Positions 12,621 to 24,933 of a stretch of DNA of 64,000 bases are shown piece after piece. This DNA is from Punica granatum (Eukaryota > Streptophyta > Magnoliopsida > Myrtales > Lythraceae): NCBI RefSeq assembly GCF_007655135.1, contig NC_045130.1, positions 15,004,001-15,068,000 of the forward strand, read 5' to 3'. The stretch's first letter is position 1. The number at the start of each line of letters is the position of its first letter. Under the pieces are notes generated by a model. The model did not search any database, was not told the origin of the DNA, and saw only the letters and a list, made by a program, of their open reading frames with translations. Position numbers and translations under genes: made by a program.

Positions 12621-15056
12621 ATTTCCACAATAATCTGCCCAAAAAATATTTCCCTAAATAAACTAATACACCATCTTTAATTTGCTTCTAAAGTCCCTTA
12701 ATATTTAAATAAAAAAAAGAAAAAGGTTTCCAGTAGGTTAGATGCAATCCATACAAGTCAAATCATTGATTAAAGATTTGAGTTTCAGTATTTTGTTTAT
12801 TATTTTGTTTATTCTTTTAAAAGTTAATGTAAGATCTTAGTGAATTTTATTTAAGTTATTTTAGTATTTTTCTATTTTTAGAAAAAAAAATAACTAAAGT
12901 GGTTCCTTTTGGCTTTACCGAACTTATTCCAATTTGCAAGTGCTCATATCGAATCAATATTGAATACAATAAATCTAATTGATGATATTGAACTGTGGTT
13001 AACCAATTGAATAAAATCTATGCCATACTAGTTGATGTACATGCATTATGTGATAATTTTTCAATCTTTTTTTATAAAATAGATAATCAATATATGTGAC
13101 TTACAAATGAATATAGACAATATAATATATAAAAAAGCAGTCACATAAGTAAAACCATAATGATAATAAACAAGCAAGTACTATAGATGTATAAAATGAG
13201 CAATATGCTTATAGAGAGATCATAATATTATAATAAGCGCTTAAAACAATATAGCATAGAAAGATGATAGATAAAATGAATTTTGTTGGATATTTATAGG
13301 GAATTTAGCACATGTGAAGCATATCACGTATTTCATTAAGTTCTTTCCAATTATCGATGAAACTTTTAATTTTTCAGAAACAATTTATTATATATTATTA
13401 CATGCAAATAATCTAAATAAATTTTTAACATCCGTTGAATATAATAACAATAAAATATATCATAAGTTCATTTAACTAAAAATGAAATATAAATTCACGT
13501 AGACCCGATGGTTATCAAATGGAGTGATTCGAGCAATCAAGGATATCTTATGAGAAGTTTAAGGTTCTCAAATGGAGATCTCATAATTCTGCTCTTCTGC
13601 TTTTATATTATATATATATATATATATATGAATATATGTAGATAGGTAGACAGTAAAATTAACTACATACTGCATGAAATAAGGGCATATTTTTCTATTA
13701 CAAGAGATGTCCACGGTGCACATAAATAAGAAAATATAAAGAAAGTATTGCAATTAAAGAAATGGTTATAACCATTTAGTAGATAACGAAATTAAAGAAA
13801 AGAATTAGTTAAAAGAATAGAAATATACACTCATTTAATTCCCCTAATATATAATATTCTAATTTTCAAACTAATACATATATTTAAATATATATTATTT
13901 ATTAATATATTATTATACTAATCAAACAAATATTTAAGTTTATCTTAATATAATTTCTGTCAAATATAAATTGTTTATATTAATTATACAAAGTTATGGT
14001 CATATAAACTTGAAATATTTGAAATAAGAATGTAATAAAACATTAATTTTAAAAAATATATAATTAGATTTGTCATGATATTTATAAAAAAAAAACATAC
14101 CTAATATGTAAATGATCAAATAAATATGCCACGCATACTAATTAACAGAGGTAGTTATAAAGTCATTATTGAATCATTTAAAAATTAGTCTAATTTTGTT
14201 AATATATCATTGATTGTAATATAAAATTAATTATTTAAAAATTTTATTATATGAAGAAACAAATATGTTATTCAAAAATAGGAATATAATTATTATAAGA
14301 AATGAAATATAAATGCGTTAAAAATAAACACCAAGTATAGCAACACTAAAGAAATACTAATCATATATAGAATTTCCATGAAAAATACCATAAACTACAT
14401 ATAATGAACTTGTGGTCATATAGGAGAAAAAACTTTGAGCACTATATATGAACTAATGCCCATAAATAATAACAAACGTATAAAAAAAACTTAAAATATG
14501 GGTGTCGTAAAAGTTGTTTTCAAAACAAATTTAGTAAATATAAATTCGTACTATTTTTAAATTAAAGTATATATATGATAGATCTGAGTTAATAATTAAT
14601 TTAAATAGTTCGGTCAAAAAATAACTTAAATAGATTATACATATTAAATGAGATGATTAGTTGCAAAATAATTATTGAACTATTTAACTTGCTCTAATTT
14701 TTAATAAAAAATGATAAAAAAATTATGAAAAATTATTATTTGAAAATTGAAAGTAATAATAATTGAAAAATATGATTGATTTTAATGAAAAAAATTGGTG
14801 TTTTCAAATAAAAATAATTACAAGTGAAAAGAGATGGGAGGAAGAAATGGGCTTTCATTTAGACTGGCCTAGCAAACACCTTCTGATTACTGTGGAATGG
14901 AATCGATAGGATTTTGTTTGGAGTTTGACTGCAAAACCTTGGATGTAAGAATATGGGCTGGCCCATGAGCCATTTCAGTCTTTTTTGAATCTGTAGCCTG
15001 TCACCCAAGAGTCAAAAGATTTAAATCCGACACGAAAATATAACACTGCATTAAGC
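12621..15056. other. AT-rich intergenic region without recognisable gene
   Basis: About 2.4 kb of very AT-rich sequence. All frames are short. A (TA)n run lies at about 13602-13629. No terminal repeats or coding similarity were recognised. Confidence 0.6.
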
Positions 15057-15064
15057 ATTCAGAA
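15057..15064. repeat. left 8-bp target-site duplication of the hAT element
   Basis: ATTCAGAA immediately precedes the element and is repeated exactly at 17984-17991 just after it. Eight base pairs is the hallmark length for hAT transposons. Confidence 0.9.
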
Positions 15065-15897
15065 TAGGCCTGACAATTCGTGTCGTGTCGTGTTTTATAC
15101 GTGTCGTGTCTAATCGGGTTCGTGTCATCAAAGTCATAACCCGTACACGACACGATTATTAAACGGGTCAGGTTTTGGAAACACGAACACGACCTGTTTA
15201 TATCCGTGTCAACCTGGACACGACATGTTTAAACCTGTTTATCGAAACGTGTCATAATAGATACGTGTTCCTACACGACACGATTATAACTGGTTACCCG
15301 ACACGTTAACACGACCCGTTTATTCGATTAGTCAGGTTACACGGACACGTTAACACGACCCGTTTATCCGATCAACTCGATTACACGGACACGTTAACAC
15401 GACCCGTTTATTCGAAACGTTAACACGACCTGTTTATTCGACACATTAACACGATTACGACCTGTTTATTCCGAACAGAAATTTCTAAAAAGTTAACCAT
15501 GCTCATTTCATTCAAAGAAATGGATCATAATCTAGGAAGTACAAATATCATGAAATGTAAGTTTAGTCTTAAAATAAATCACAATAACTTATAATAGCAT
15601 CATATCATTAATTCTTCCAAAGTAGGTAGCATTGTTCAGCTGCTCACGGTGAATGAAGTTACCCAAGAAGTGCTAAATACAGAGCTGAATCTTAATATGC
15701 TGGTCAACTCCTTCCACAAGCTGGTGCCAGAACCCCATATACGAGCCAACACGAATCGAGATGAAGGAAATTATGCCACAATGTCAAAAGAAACTGATTG
15801 AAAAGACTGCCCCCTCTCCTGATTGGTGGATGTTATATCTGGAGATCATGTAGTGAAAGTCCATTCGATGTCACAGAGTCAAGTTTACAGAACTTAC

Positions 15898-16867
15898 CAC
15901 CAGCTAATCCACCTAATAAGAGTCCCTCGAACGAACTACTGATGCTGTAATTAGAATTGGGTGCCCACTTCTGTTTTCCATAACTGGTTATGTCCTTAAG
16001 AGCTTCATAAAACATGACCTGCAAAGGCCACCAAAGGCAACAATTTAAGTAAATGCATGAGGGCTCATGAGCCAATGGAGGACCAGCTAGGTGTATAATC
16101 TTATCGATACCTTAATGGAAGAAGATTATTCTTCGCTCAAGATTATAAAATAAATCAACCTCTCAGTCACTAAAACTGAATGTATCCTTACTCTTTGAGT
16201 TAGAAGGCAATAATCACACTTATACTATGGAAAAAGCAACTGCACAAAGTCAAGTATGAGAAATGGAAGGCGTGTTGTAGTACCATCAAACCAGCAAAAG
16301 GCACATCCCTAGCAAGTGTGGACATGTATCTACCAAAGCAATCAAAGGGAAATTATCAGTCATTTTGAAGATCAAGGAGAAATGATAACACAATAATCAG
16401 TTCAACTTAGGACAACGAGAGAGCAACATAAGCAGATTTATCAAGATAAGAGTGACCGTTCCTTCTAACATCAAGGATGACTTTTTGTTATGGTCATATT
16501 TCCAGAACAGTAAAATAGTCACACGAAACATGAATCGTGAGAATGGGAAAATATGAGTCTGTTAACATTCCCTCTACATATAACTTCTCTCTAATTTTTT
16601 TTTCTCTTGAGATAACTCCAACAATGGTTGCAACCTAACCCCCAAAAAACTGAACATAGCGAATTGCAGCACATACCCAGCAAATAATCCTCGTAATCCC
16701 TGTTCCATCCAGATTGAACGCCCAGCATGAAACATTCCAGTATAATACCCATACATTTGCCCACCGGGTTTTACTGGTGCATTATCTTTTAAGGCAAGAG
16801 GACTCCAAGAAGCTGTCGTACCTTGAACCTGCATTCGCTGCTTCATCACTTCACATGGAACATATTT
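15898..16867 (-). pseudogene. captured fragment of a mitochondrial substrate carrier gene
   Basis: Three exons lie at 16867-16677, 16329-16284 and 16018-15898. They are separated by GT-AG introns and join in frame into about 119 codons without a stop. The carrier signature Px[DE]xx[KR]x[RQ] appears as PCEVMKQR in exon 1. It is followed by MYGYYTGMFHAG, then STLARDVPFAGLM (exon 2) and VMFYEALKD (exon 3). The order matches an Arabidopsis carrier of the At1g74240 type, from memory of that family. Carriers have six membrane helices in about 300 residues, so only roughly one and a half of three repeats is present. The fragment has no start codon, stop or downstream exons. One visible change is YMST where the family has YWST. 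It is probably not functional, though splicing could persist. Confidence 0.85.
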
Positions 16868-16870
16868 CTG

Positions 16871-17000
16871 CATTTCAAGTAATCATTAATCAATTACCAG
16901 AGCAACTAAATGGTCCAGGCATGAGAAATTTCTACATTTCAAGTAATGATTAATCAATTACCAGAACAACTAAAGGGTCCAAGCAGGAGAGATTTCTACA
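16871..17000. repeat. two tandem ~65-bp units inside the hAT element
   Basis: CATTTCAAGTAAT...ATTAATCAATTACCAG...CAACTAAA occurs at about 16871 and again at about 16934, nearly identical, immediately upstream of the captured carrier exon. Confidence 0.7.
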
Positions 17001-17983
17001 TTTCAGCAAGATTCAATATAATCTGGTATTTACAAATACACAGTTGCGTAATCAATTACCAGAACCACTCATCGTAATTGTGTCACTGTGTGTCGCCTCA
17101 ATTATCCTCTCTCTAGCAATTACCTCACGAATAAAATCAACATACCAACACAGTGTTATCACCTATCTGCGATTGAGCCGGGGTCGAGGTCGAGGTCGAC
17201 TTCAACTTCGTCTGAAGTCTCGGTGCTGTCGCAACTTCTGAACAGTTAGAGAAGGCTCGAGGTCGACGGCTCGAGGGTCGCGGGGTGGCAGTCGCGGTCG
17301 CGGGGTCGAGGTCGCTGCGCCGAGGTCGCGGGGTGGAGCCGGGTTCGAGGTCGAGGACCGAGCCAACGTTGCTTCGTCTGAGGCTCTGAGGTCGGAGAGA
17401 GGGCTCGAGTCGACGTTCACGGGGTAGCGGTCGCGGGGGTTCGAGGTCGCAGGGTCGATCAGAACGGCGAAGCGGATCATGGACGCTTGGACGGTGGAGC
17501 GGTGGAGGATTCTTCTGCTGACAGAGGTGGAGCCGTGGAGGGCTTGGACTCTGGAGGCGGAACCAAAGGAGGAAGGGTTACGGGGTAGGAATTTAGGGTT
17601 ACAACTACAGTACAGAAACAGGAAGTCAGGAACGGGAAGGCAAGAATGAAGAACCGCAGGAGGAATTTCAAAATTAGACCGCAGGAGGAATTTCAAAATT
17701 AGGGTTAATGGAAGGGTATATTGGTAAATTCAGTTAGATAAACGGTTTAACGGGTTACACGATTAAGTAACACGATTAAACACGTCTAAACGTCTAAATA
17801 AACAGGTATAATCGTGTCTAATCGAGTTATGCGGGTTCAACCCGTTTAGACAAGTTTATTAACCGTGTCTAAACGGGTTGAACCCGTTTAGACCGAATAT
17901 CAAAAAATCTCAACCCGAACCCGTTTAACTTCGTGTCATATCCATGTCGTGTTATCGTGTCGTGTCAAATATTGCCGGCCCTA

Positions 17984-17991
17984 ATTCAGAA
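17984..17991. repeat. right 8-bp target-site duplication of the hAT element
   Basis: ATTCAGAA, identical to 15057-15064. It marks the right boundary of the insertion. Confidence 0.9.
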
Positions 17992-19763
17992 ACAAATGTT
18001 AGTCGATGTCGCAGGTGCAGAATGAACGCGAGTTGGTAAGTCGATCCAGACTATTGGATGACCGAGACGTTCCTAGACAAGTCCCTGCATCAATCAGCGG
18101 TTAAGTATATCGGCTAAAGTTAACTCCATTATCATTTACGTTCGACGGATACATCAGCTAATTATTCGAGGAGAATCTACAAGAACCAATGCGGTGGTCG
18201 CGTACCTTACCCCAGCATTGGAAATGCAGGCAATCCGAACTTTATCGAAGTAAAGACAAGCTTTGAGGAACACAGCACTGCCTTGTTAAGTTCAAACAAT
18301 TGTCTAATTGCTGTTTTGTTTTTTACCCTCTAAACAAAGATGACATTATTGTGTTTGCAATCCGAACTGTCAATGGCATTTCAGAACCCAAAGAATCCAA
18401 GCATTGCATAAAACCAAAAACAGTGTCTTGTGTACGGTCCAATAAATTAACAAAGAGCACTGCCTGCCAATCGCACTGTCCTCACAAGCAAAAGGATAAA
18501 GGTACACGAGTCGGCAGTAAATAATTTGGAAATTAATTTGGATCCAACATGTAACCATCAGAGATTATATGAAATTTATCCAGCGCTCTAGATTATGGTT
18601 TAGAACCACCAAAGAGTCAGCAGACTCTCGCGATTTCCCGCTTCCCGAAGCTCGTAATAGGTTCTGCATATTCAGTGCAATACATAGCTTTTTTCGTATA
18701 TTATTATAGGCAGTGTCGTGGTGTCATGAGAAATCAAGGGATCTGTAAATCATAAAGCTTCAATATGTTCAGTGGCCAAGCTGGAATCATCTTTACTTGA
18801 CATACAATATATATATATATACCCACATGAATTTGCCTGTAATTTTGGTCGGAACAATAGCAATAACAACATCCACTTGCCCTCTCTTCTTGCGAAATTA
18901 GTAAGTTTTTATTTATAGCTCTATGTAGTGGTTTCGATTATGGGTATGCACAGTACCGAATATATCTGAAACCGGTAAGAGGGAAACTTTTGAATAGATT
19001 CAAATGAATTTTGGGTAGGGTCATGGTAACAAATTTAAGTGCCTATAAAAATGGGTTTCATTTCTAGTTTCTCTATATAAGTAAATACTTTGAACCGAAA
19101 TTACTAGCACTAAAAAAAGAACTAGTATCCTTTAATTATGTAATAGATCAAGCATACATGTTATAACGTCATATGTGTTAAATAATCTAGTGTACCTCGA
19201 TAATTCCTAAAATCATAATTTTGGTTGATCAAGCCTTGGAATTTCCACCAAATCTTTGTCCAATTATGGCCAAAACACCTCAAATCAAATATACCATGCC
19301 GCCTTCCTAGGTTATGCCTTGCTTAGTTGCCCTCTACCACGATAAGCCTTTTCAAAAAGGACACCTCTATGCTGTCCATGTCTTTCCTTCTGAATCATAC
19401 AATACATTCTATACATGCATATATATATATATATATAAATTAAATACAATAATATAACTAATTGTCAACGGATCGGATACAATGCCCTCGAAAAACTGTA
19501 TATATAAACTCAGATTTCAAATCACATGTACAGAAGCATGTTTTGGCATACATCTCTTTCCCACTTGCAGATTTGGCATTTCCTTGCTTTAAAGAAATCC
19601 AATGATGTCAGAACAAGCTCCCCAGTCTGTTGTTCTTTCATGTTTTCAATTCCTAATTCTTCATCATAATAAACAGACAAAAATGAATTTGTTTATTTAT
19701 TTGGTAATTGAATAAAATGGTCAAGTATGAGGGACTTTAAAAATCCAACCCTTAAAATCAATG
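17992..19763. other. intergenic, no gene recognised
   Basis: Short frames only. (AT)n runs lie at about 18807-18822 and 19420-19437. A GGTATGCACAGTACCG stretch near 18940 resembles degenerate transposon ends but has no partner. Confidence 0.55.
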
Positions 19764-20266
19764 GTTAATAACAAAAAAAAAACACAAACTTTTTCACCGT
19801 TTAACAATTCTAACATGAATTTTTTCGTTATCCATGCACAAACTTTCGATTTGATAACAATTATAGCACGACGTCAAATTTTTCGTTAATTTAAATGGAA
19901 TCGAGGTCACAGATGGCGCTACGACCCCAATCGAGGAGAGGACGCCACCGACCCCAATTGGGAGGATGATGGAAGGGATCGTGGCTCCACCCGCCGGAAT
20001 CGGGAGAATTCCCAATTTGAGGGTTCTCCCGATTCCGAGGAGTGGGGCTCTCGACTCCGACCACCACCTCCGACTGGGGTCATCGGTGCTCTCCCCCTGA
20101 TTGTGGTTATCGGCGCCCTCTGTAGCCTTAATTCCATCCAAATTAATGAAAAAATTTGACATTGTACAAGAATTATTATCAAATCTAGAGTTTATGCATT
20201 TTGAGGTTAAGAAAAAAAGTTCGTGCTAGAATTGTTAAAATGTAAAAAGTTTTTTTTTTTTTTGGT
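19764..20266. mobile_element. MITE-like element with ~145-bp terminal inverted repeats
   Basis: The left arm (about 19764-19908) and right arm (about 20122-20266) are imperfect reverse complements. They share TTTAACAATTCTA, GATTTGATAA and GTCAAATTTTT words. The core of about 210 bp is distinctly GC-richer (GGGAGAATTCCC, TCCCGATTCCGAGG). The 122-codon frame through it is a by-product of the arms. No clean target duplication was found, so the superfamily (Mutator-like?) is a guess. Confidence 0.7.
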
Positions 20267-20761
20267 TATTCATCAAAGGATTATAAAAATTTATGCTGGA
20301 ATTTATTGATAACTATAAAAATCTGGAATTCAACAAATTATCACAATTTTAAGAATCGTTTTGCTTGTGATCATCTGCTTACGACTTATAAACCGTTCAG
20401 TTTCCCGTACCTTCCACAGGAAGGACCTCTCGGAATTTTGATGAGGCCCGTACGTACTTTATTGTCATGAGAAAAATAGGATAATTTTTTATCCCAAAAA
20501 ATCACAAACAACTTGCTGTGTTTTACTTATGAGCAGTATTTGGTGTTCTTTCATTTTCAAATGATATAAACCAATCGAAATTCTTTTTGACATTTCCTAC
20601 ACTTTTGTTATGCCTGTCCAACTGCTCCCACATCATCATGTCAATTGGAAGTTAGGTGAATACTAGGACAAAGATTTTTGCGGTATTAGACTGTGTGCCC
20701 ATTTTTTGCATGGTGCATTTAATGTCATCTTTTCCCCCAAAAGAAAAAAAATTTGAATCAA

Positions 20762-20951
20762 TCAATGTGGATTGATTCAAACATGTCGACATTTATTTTG
20801 CTTAAGTAAGATCTTGAATTCGAGTTCTTGTGAATGTAGAAAATTTACGTTGTGAGAGTTTTACACTTTAGTGGGTCGATTCAGTTCATGACCTGAATTA
20901 GTCGAGGTCCAATTAGGCTTCCAGATTTAAAGTTCACATCGAAAAAAAAAA
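20762..20951 (+). repeat. SINE-like dispersed repeat, copy 1
   Basis: It shares order and words with four other copies in the window: TTTAAGTAAGATCTTGAATT, then TTTACGTTGTGAGAGTTTTA, TTAGTGGGTCGA, TAGTCGAGGTCCAATT, and a terminal CACATCGAAAAAAAAAA. The oligo-A end and a possible B-box (GGTTCGAATC-like; here degenerate) suggest a tRNA-derived SINE, not proved. Confidence 0.6.
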
Positions 20952-21149
20952 GAATCCAAAAATGATATTGATGGATGAAAACTCATTAATTAAAAAAAAT
21001 TAATTAGATGTCTGACCAATATATTTTGAACATGTTTAAGGAGAATATTGTAATACGAGAAAATTTTAAATGATCTCATTTCACAATATAATATAGCGAT
21101 TGAAAATCAAATAAATTGTTATAGTTAATAGTTAATAATATTTATGGCA

Positions 21150-21327
21150 CATATATGAATTGTCAAGCGGTTTAGTACTTATTTATTTTAAGTAAGATTT
21201 TGTGTTCGAATCTAGTAAATGAAGAAAAATTCTTGATGGAATAGTTTTATCTTCTTAGTGGCTGACCCGACTCGAATTGGATTAATTGGGATTTGTTAGA
21301 GGGATATCAGGGCATACACCAAAGAAT
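21150..21327 (+). repeat. SINE-like dispersed repeat, copy 2
   Basis: TCAAGCGGTTTAGTACTT is followed by AAGTAAGATTTTGTGTTCGAA and GACCCGACTCGAATT, and the copy ends near GGCATACACCAAAG. This copy holds the best B-box match (GTTCGAATC) about 40 bp after the A-box-like start. Its A-tail is eroded. Confidence 0.55.
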
Positions 21328-21606
21328 GTATTTATGATGACTGATGACATGATTGGTACCCATATTTACCCATTCATTACAATGTAATTGGTAACTTTTA
21401 ATTCACGCTGCATAACTAAATAAGACCACCGAAAAATCTATATTGTAATGCACATCAAGAGATGTTGATAAGCTTATATAATCGAAGCATGTGGTCATTT
21501 CACTCGAAATTTCATTATTTATTATCTACTATGCATCTTGCTAATAATTAATTTTCCTTTATAACATATATATATACGCAACGCAAAAAGAATAGCATAT
21601 TAGAAA

Positions 21607-21788
21607 ATCTACCAACATTAGTTGGTTCAGGCGGTTCGACGCTTGTTCCGTTTAAGTAAGGTCTTGAATTTATGAATACAAAAATTTCATGCTTTGAGAG
21701 TTTTATCCCCTAGTGGACCGACCCGACTCGACTGAATTAATCGGTAATGGACTTCCGAATACCGTGGTTCATACCGAAAAAAAAAAGA
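21607..21788 (+). repeat. SINE-like dispersed repeat, copy 3
   Basis: The clearest copy. It starts GTTGGTTCAGGCGGTTCGAC, continues TAAGTAAGGTCTTGAATTT and GACCGACCCGACTCGA, and ends CATACCGAAAAAAAAAA. Confidence 0.65.
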
Positions 21789-22381
21789 AGAACTATATAT
21801 ACTTTACGATCTTAAGTTTTGATTAGTCATTCCAGTTAGCTTTACTACCTCGGAGAAAAGGAAGAGGAACTCCGTTATTATATTACTTACCCTTTAACAT
21901 ATTGATCATAAGCTTTCAGCAACGATCAATAAATGTTTTATCGTGAATGCATGAAAAAGGAAAAAGAGATTTCCTAATAAACATGATCTGCACGTTTTTT
22001 TTCTAAAGGTAATGATCTCCATGTTGTAAGGGACAAAAGTATGCGATGTCGATCTGAACAAGAATGTTCTTCAAAGATTTGGTTATTTAATTTGTTACGA
22101 CAAAAATTAATTATCAAAATATGACCTGTCATCTTTCTTGTTGCATGTATAAATTCTCACCTGGCAATTTTGCTGAGGGTAAGATTTTGAGTTGGCTATG
22201 AGTGTGGAAATTGATATATAGGCCAACTGGTTTTTCTTGATTAATTAAGGACTAATTATGAACTTAGTTATTAACTAGTAATTATCTCACTTATTTGATT
22301 CATTGTCAATAATCAAGCATAAGCATTAGTTAGATATTAGTAAATTATTTAGGGGTAGTTGGATTACTATCCCTAGCTCTA

Positions 22382-22421
<40 letters not shown>

Positions 22422-22787
22422 TATTTATTTATTTTATTATGGGAATTTATAAAAGAAGAATTGGTAGAGCTAATTTTGCACTTGAAAATGGGACATTGCA
22501 TATTCAGAAATAAAGGGGAAAGAAAATCATCAAGAGGAGACCATCGTCATCGAATGTATTGCTTTATCCTGAGTCTTCAAGTTTGGACGGATAAATGCGA
22601 AACATAAGTTATTGGAATATGAATTTGAAAACAAGAATACAACCATTATGGGGAGCTTCTTATCAGTTATTTTTTTCCCTTATCCAATAAAGGGTAAAAA
22701 AAAAAAAGAAAAAGAATTACTCATTTAGGACAATCGCATGGTAAGAAAATGTACAACTCCATTCCATTTATATTGATTCTCTCACCA
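21789..22787. other. AT-rich spacer with (CT)n(AT)n microsatellite
   Basis: No gene recognised. TCTCTC repeats pass into ATATAT at about 22381-22420. Confidence 0.6.
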
Positions 22788-22796
22788 TAAAATATT

Positions 22797-23527
22797 GGGT
22801 AAATTGCACTGCTGGTCCAAAATGTTTTACAAATGTTACATGATGGTTCAAAAAGTTTTTTTCGCTACATAATGGTACAAAATATTTCAAAGTTGTTTTA
22901 TGATGGTACAAATCGTCAACTCGAGTTGACGCCGTTAACATTTTGCTGACGTGGCGCGTCCTATGTGTCACTTTTGTTACGTTGAACCAATCATAGTGCG
23001 CCACGTCATTTAAGACAAAATAAAATTTTGAAAATTATTTTTAAAAAATTTAAAATTTTTAAAAAATACAAAAAAATACAAAAAAGAGTAAAAATTTAGA
23101 AAAAAAAAAAAATTATTTTAAAATTTTGAAAATTTTAAAATTATTTTTTAAAAAATTAATTTTTTAATTTTTTTTAATTTTTTTAAATAATTTTTATTTT
23201 ATTTTTAAAATAATTTTAAATAATTTTAAACCCTTGAAATTTCCTCTTCCCTTCTTTTCCCTTTTAAATTAAAAGTTTAAAATTATTTTTAAAAGTTTAA
23301 AAATTTTAAAATTTTTAGAATTATTTAAAATTTTTCGGCCACGTCAGCAAGGAGGTGACATATAGTAGCCACGTCAGCGTCGGCTTGACGGCGTCAAGCT
23401 TGAGTTGACGGTTTGTACCATCATGAAACAACTTTGAAACATTTTGTACCATCATGTAACGAAAAAAACTTTTTGGACCATCATGAAACATTTGTAAAAC
23501 ATTTTGGACCACCGATGCAATTTACCC
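22797..23527. mobile_element. non-autonomous Mutator-like element with perfect 9-bp duplication
   Basis: The element is 731 bp. It starts GGGTAAATTGCACTG and ends with the near inverse TGCAATTTACCC. TAAAATATT flanks it exactly on both sides (22788-22796 and 23528-23536); nine bases is the Mutator length. The inverted arms of about 150-190 bp contain repeated words such as TGGTACAAA and ATGATGG. Between them lies extremely AT-rich filler. No transposase is present. Related ends occur at 54746-55203. Confidence 0.85.
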
Positions 23528-23728
23528 TAAAATATTAAACAATCCTTTCTCACATTAACGTTAGTAAAAAGTAACTTTTAAAGTATTCTGTTATATAATT
23601 CATTGCTTATAACCCATGCTATTTTCAGTAATTTTATTGGTACATTCTCAAATCATATGATCAGAGATAGGAACACTAAAAGCTTTCTCCATATAAAGAG
23701 TTACCTTTTTGAACAAATTCATTCTTTT

Positions 23729-23925
23729 TTTTTTTCGGTGTGTACCATGATATTCGAAAGTCCAATGAGTCTCGATTAATTTAGTTCGAGTCGAGTTAGC
23801 CCAATACTAAGATAAAAGCTCTTTCAGCATAAATTTTTTTTATTTACAATACTCAAACCCGAGATTTTGCTCAAAGAGAACAAAAGTCAAACCATTTGAA
23901 CCAATTTGTGTTAATAACCAATTTC
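23729..23925 (-). repeat. SINE-like dispersed repeat, copy 4 (reverse)
   Basis: On the minus strand it reads TTGGTTCAAATGGTTTGAC, then GGGTTTGAGTATTGTAAAT, CTAACTCGACTCGAACTAA, and ends ACACCGAAAAAAAAAAAAG. It agrees with copy 3 along its whole length. Confidence 0.6.
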
Positions 23926-23951
23926 TTTATTAAATGAGCTTATTATTATAA

Positions 23952-24933
23952 GGTTAATTACCTAGAAAAACACGATATTTGTATTTTTTCTCAAATATAG
24001 AACGACCTTTATAAAATAGTACAGAAATATGACATTTTTATTTTTTCCTAAATATAACACGACCTTTTGAGAGTAGTATATAAATGCACGACATTTACCT
24101 TTTTTCCTAAATATAACACGATATTTAAAAAAAGCACAGAAATGCATAACCTTCAAGTTTAGCTACTATTCTAATATTTCGTCAATTATTCGTCAAATAT
24201 AAGGGTAACAGCTAACGGCGCTCCGTGACATAACATGATTGGATGAGTGGGTCTCACATATTTTAATTTAATTAAAAAATAATCCTAAAAATTTTAAAAT
24301 TTTAAAAGAAGATTTTTTCTTAAAAATAAAGAGAAATGAGCGTACTGTAGATTGCAGGGGACGCAATCAGGCCCTCCACAGCAGAAATGAAAAAACCCCC
24401 AATTTCAAAGCTTTTTCGATTCCAACAATGAGTGCCCCGATTACGGTCACCACCCACATAATTGAGATCTTGTTGCGGCAGGCGACTTCACTTGGGAGAT
24501 GGTAGCCACCACCATCGGCCACCTCCCTCTTTCCTTTTATTAAAAGTTGAATCCCCTTTCTTTTATTTTAATTTTTTAAAATTTTATATTTTTTAAATTA
24601 AATAAATACTTGTGGAGTCTACTTGTCCAATCATGTTATACCACGTAGCATCGTTAACTCCACATTAGCCGTTATCGTTGCAACCTGACATAATAATTGA
24701 CGTCGTGCTAGATGCACAACAAAACCTGAAGGCTACGCCTTTTTGTACTATTTTTTAAAGGTCGTGTTATATTTAGGAAAAAGTGCAAATGTCGTACATT
24801 TTCGTGTTACTCTCCAAAGATCGTGGTATATTTAAGAAAAAAAATAAATGTTATGTCTTTCTATACTATTTTTCAAAGGTCGCGCTATATTTAAAAAAAA
24901 TTGCAGAGGTCGTGATTTTTTAAGTACTTAACC
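23952..24933. mobile_element. long-inverted-repeat element with tandem sub-repeats in its arms
   Basis: The left arm (from GGTTAATTACCTAG) and the right arm (inwards, GGTTAAGTACTTAA) are imperfect reverse complements of about 200 bp. Each arm holds several units of about 55 bp built on TAAATATAACACGACCTTT. The central part (24190-24660) includes a GC-richer piece (24350-24530). No convincing target duplication was found. It is probably Mutator-like by architecture. Confidence 0.65.

Larger units (their letters stand above)
15065..17983. mobile_element. non-autonomous hAT-type transposon carrying host-gene exons
   Basis: The element is 2919 bp. Its ends are imperfect inverted repeats, TAGGCCTGACAAT at the left and TAGGGCCGGCAAT read inwards from the right. 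Both subterminal regions are packed with CGTGTCGTGT, ACACGA and ACCCGTTTA words in opposite orientations, about 400 bp on the left and 280 bp on the right. Perfect 8-bp duplications flank it. No transposase domain is recognisable. The cargo is a mitochondrial-carrier fragment (15898-16867, minus) plus a GC-rich GGTCGAGG block (17170-17640) and a duplicated 22-bp word near 17655-17701. The right end, read inwards, matches a second copy at 51103, so this is a repeat family. hAT membership is inferred from duplication length and end sequence. Confidence 0.88.

Noticed and set aside
17202..17696. 164-codon minus-strand ORF in the hAT element
   Set aside because: Composition-driven frame through a GC-rich repeat with a duplicated 22-bp word; no domain seen, and the second copy at 51.4 kb does not keep the frame by eye. 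A transposase leader remains possible.
19794..20182. Overlapping 122- and 87-codon minus-strand ORFs
   Set aside because: They run through the arms and core of an inverted-repeat element; no family resemblance.
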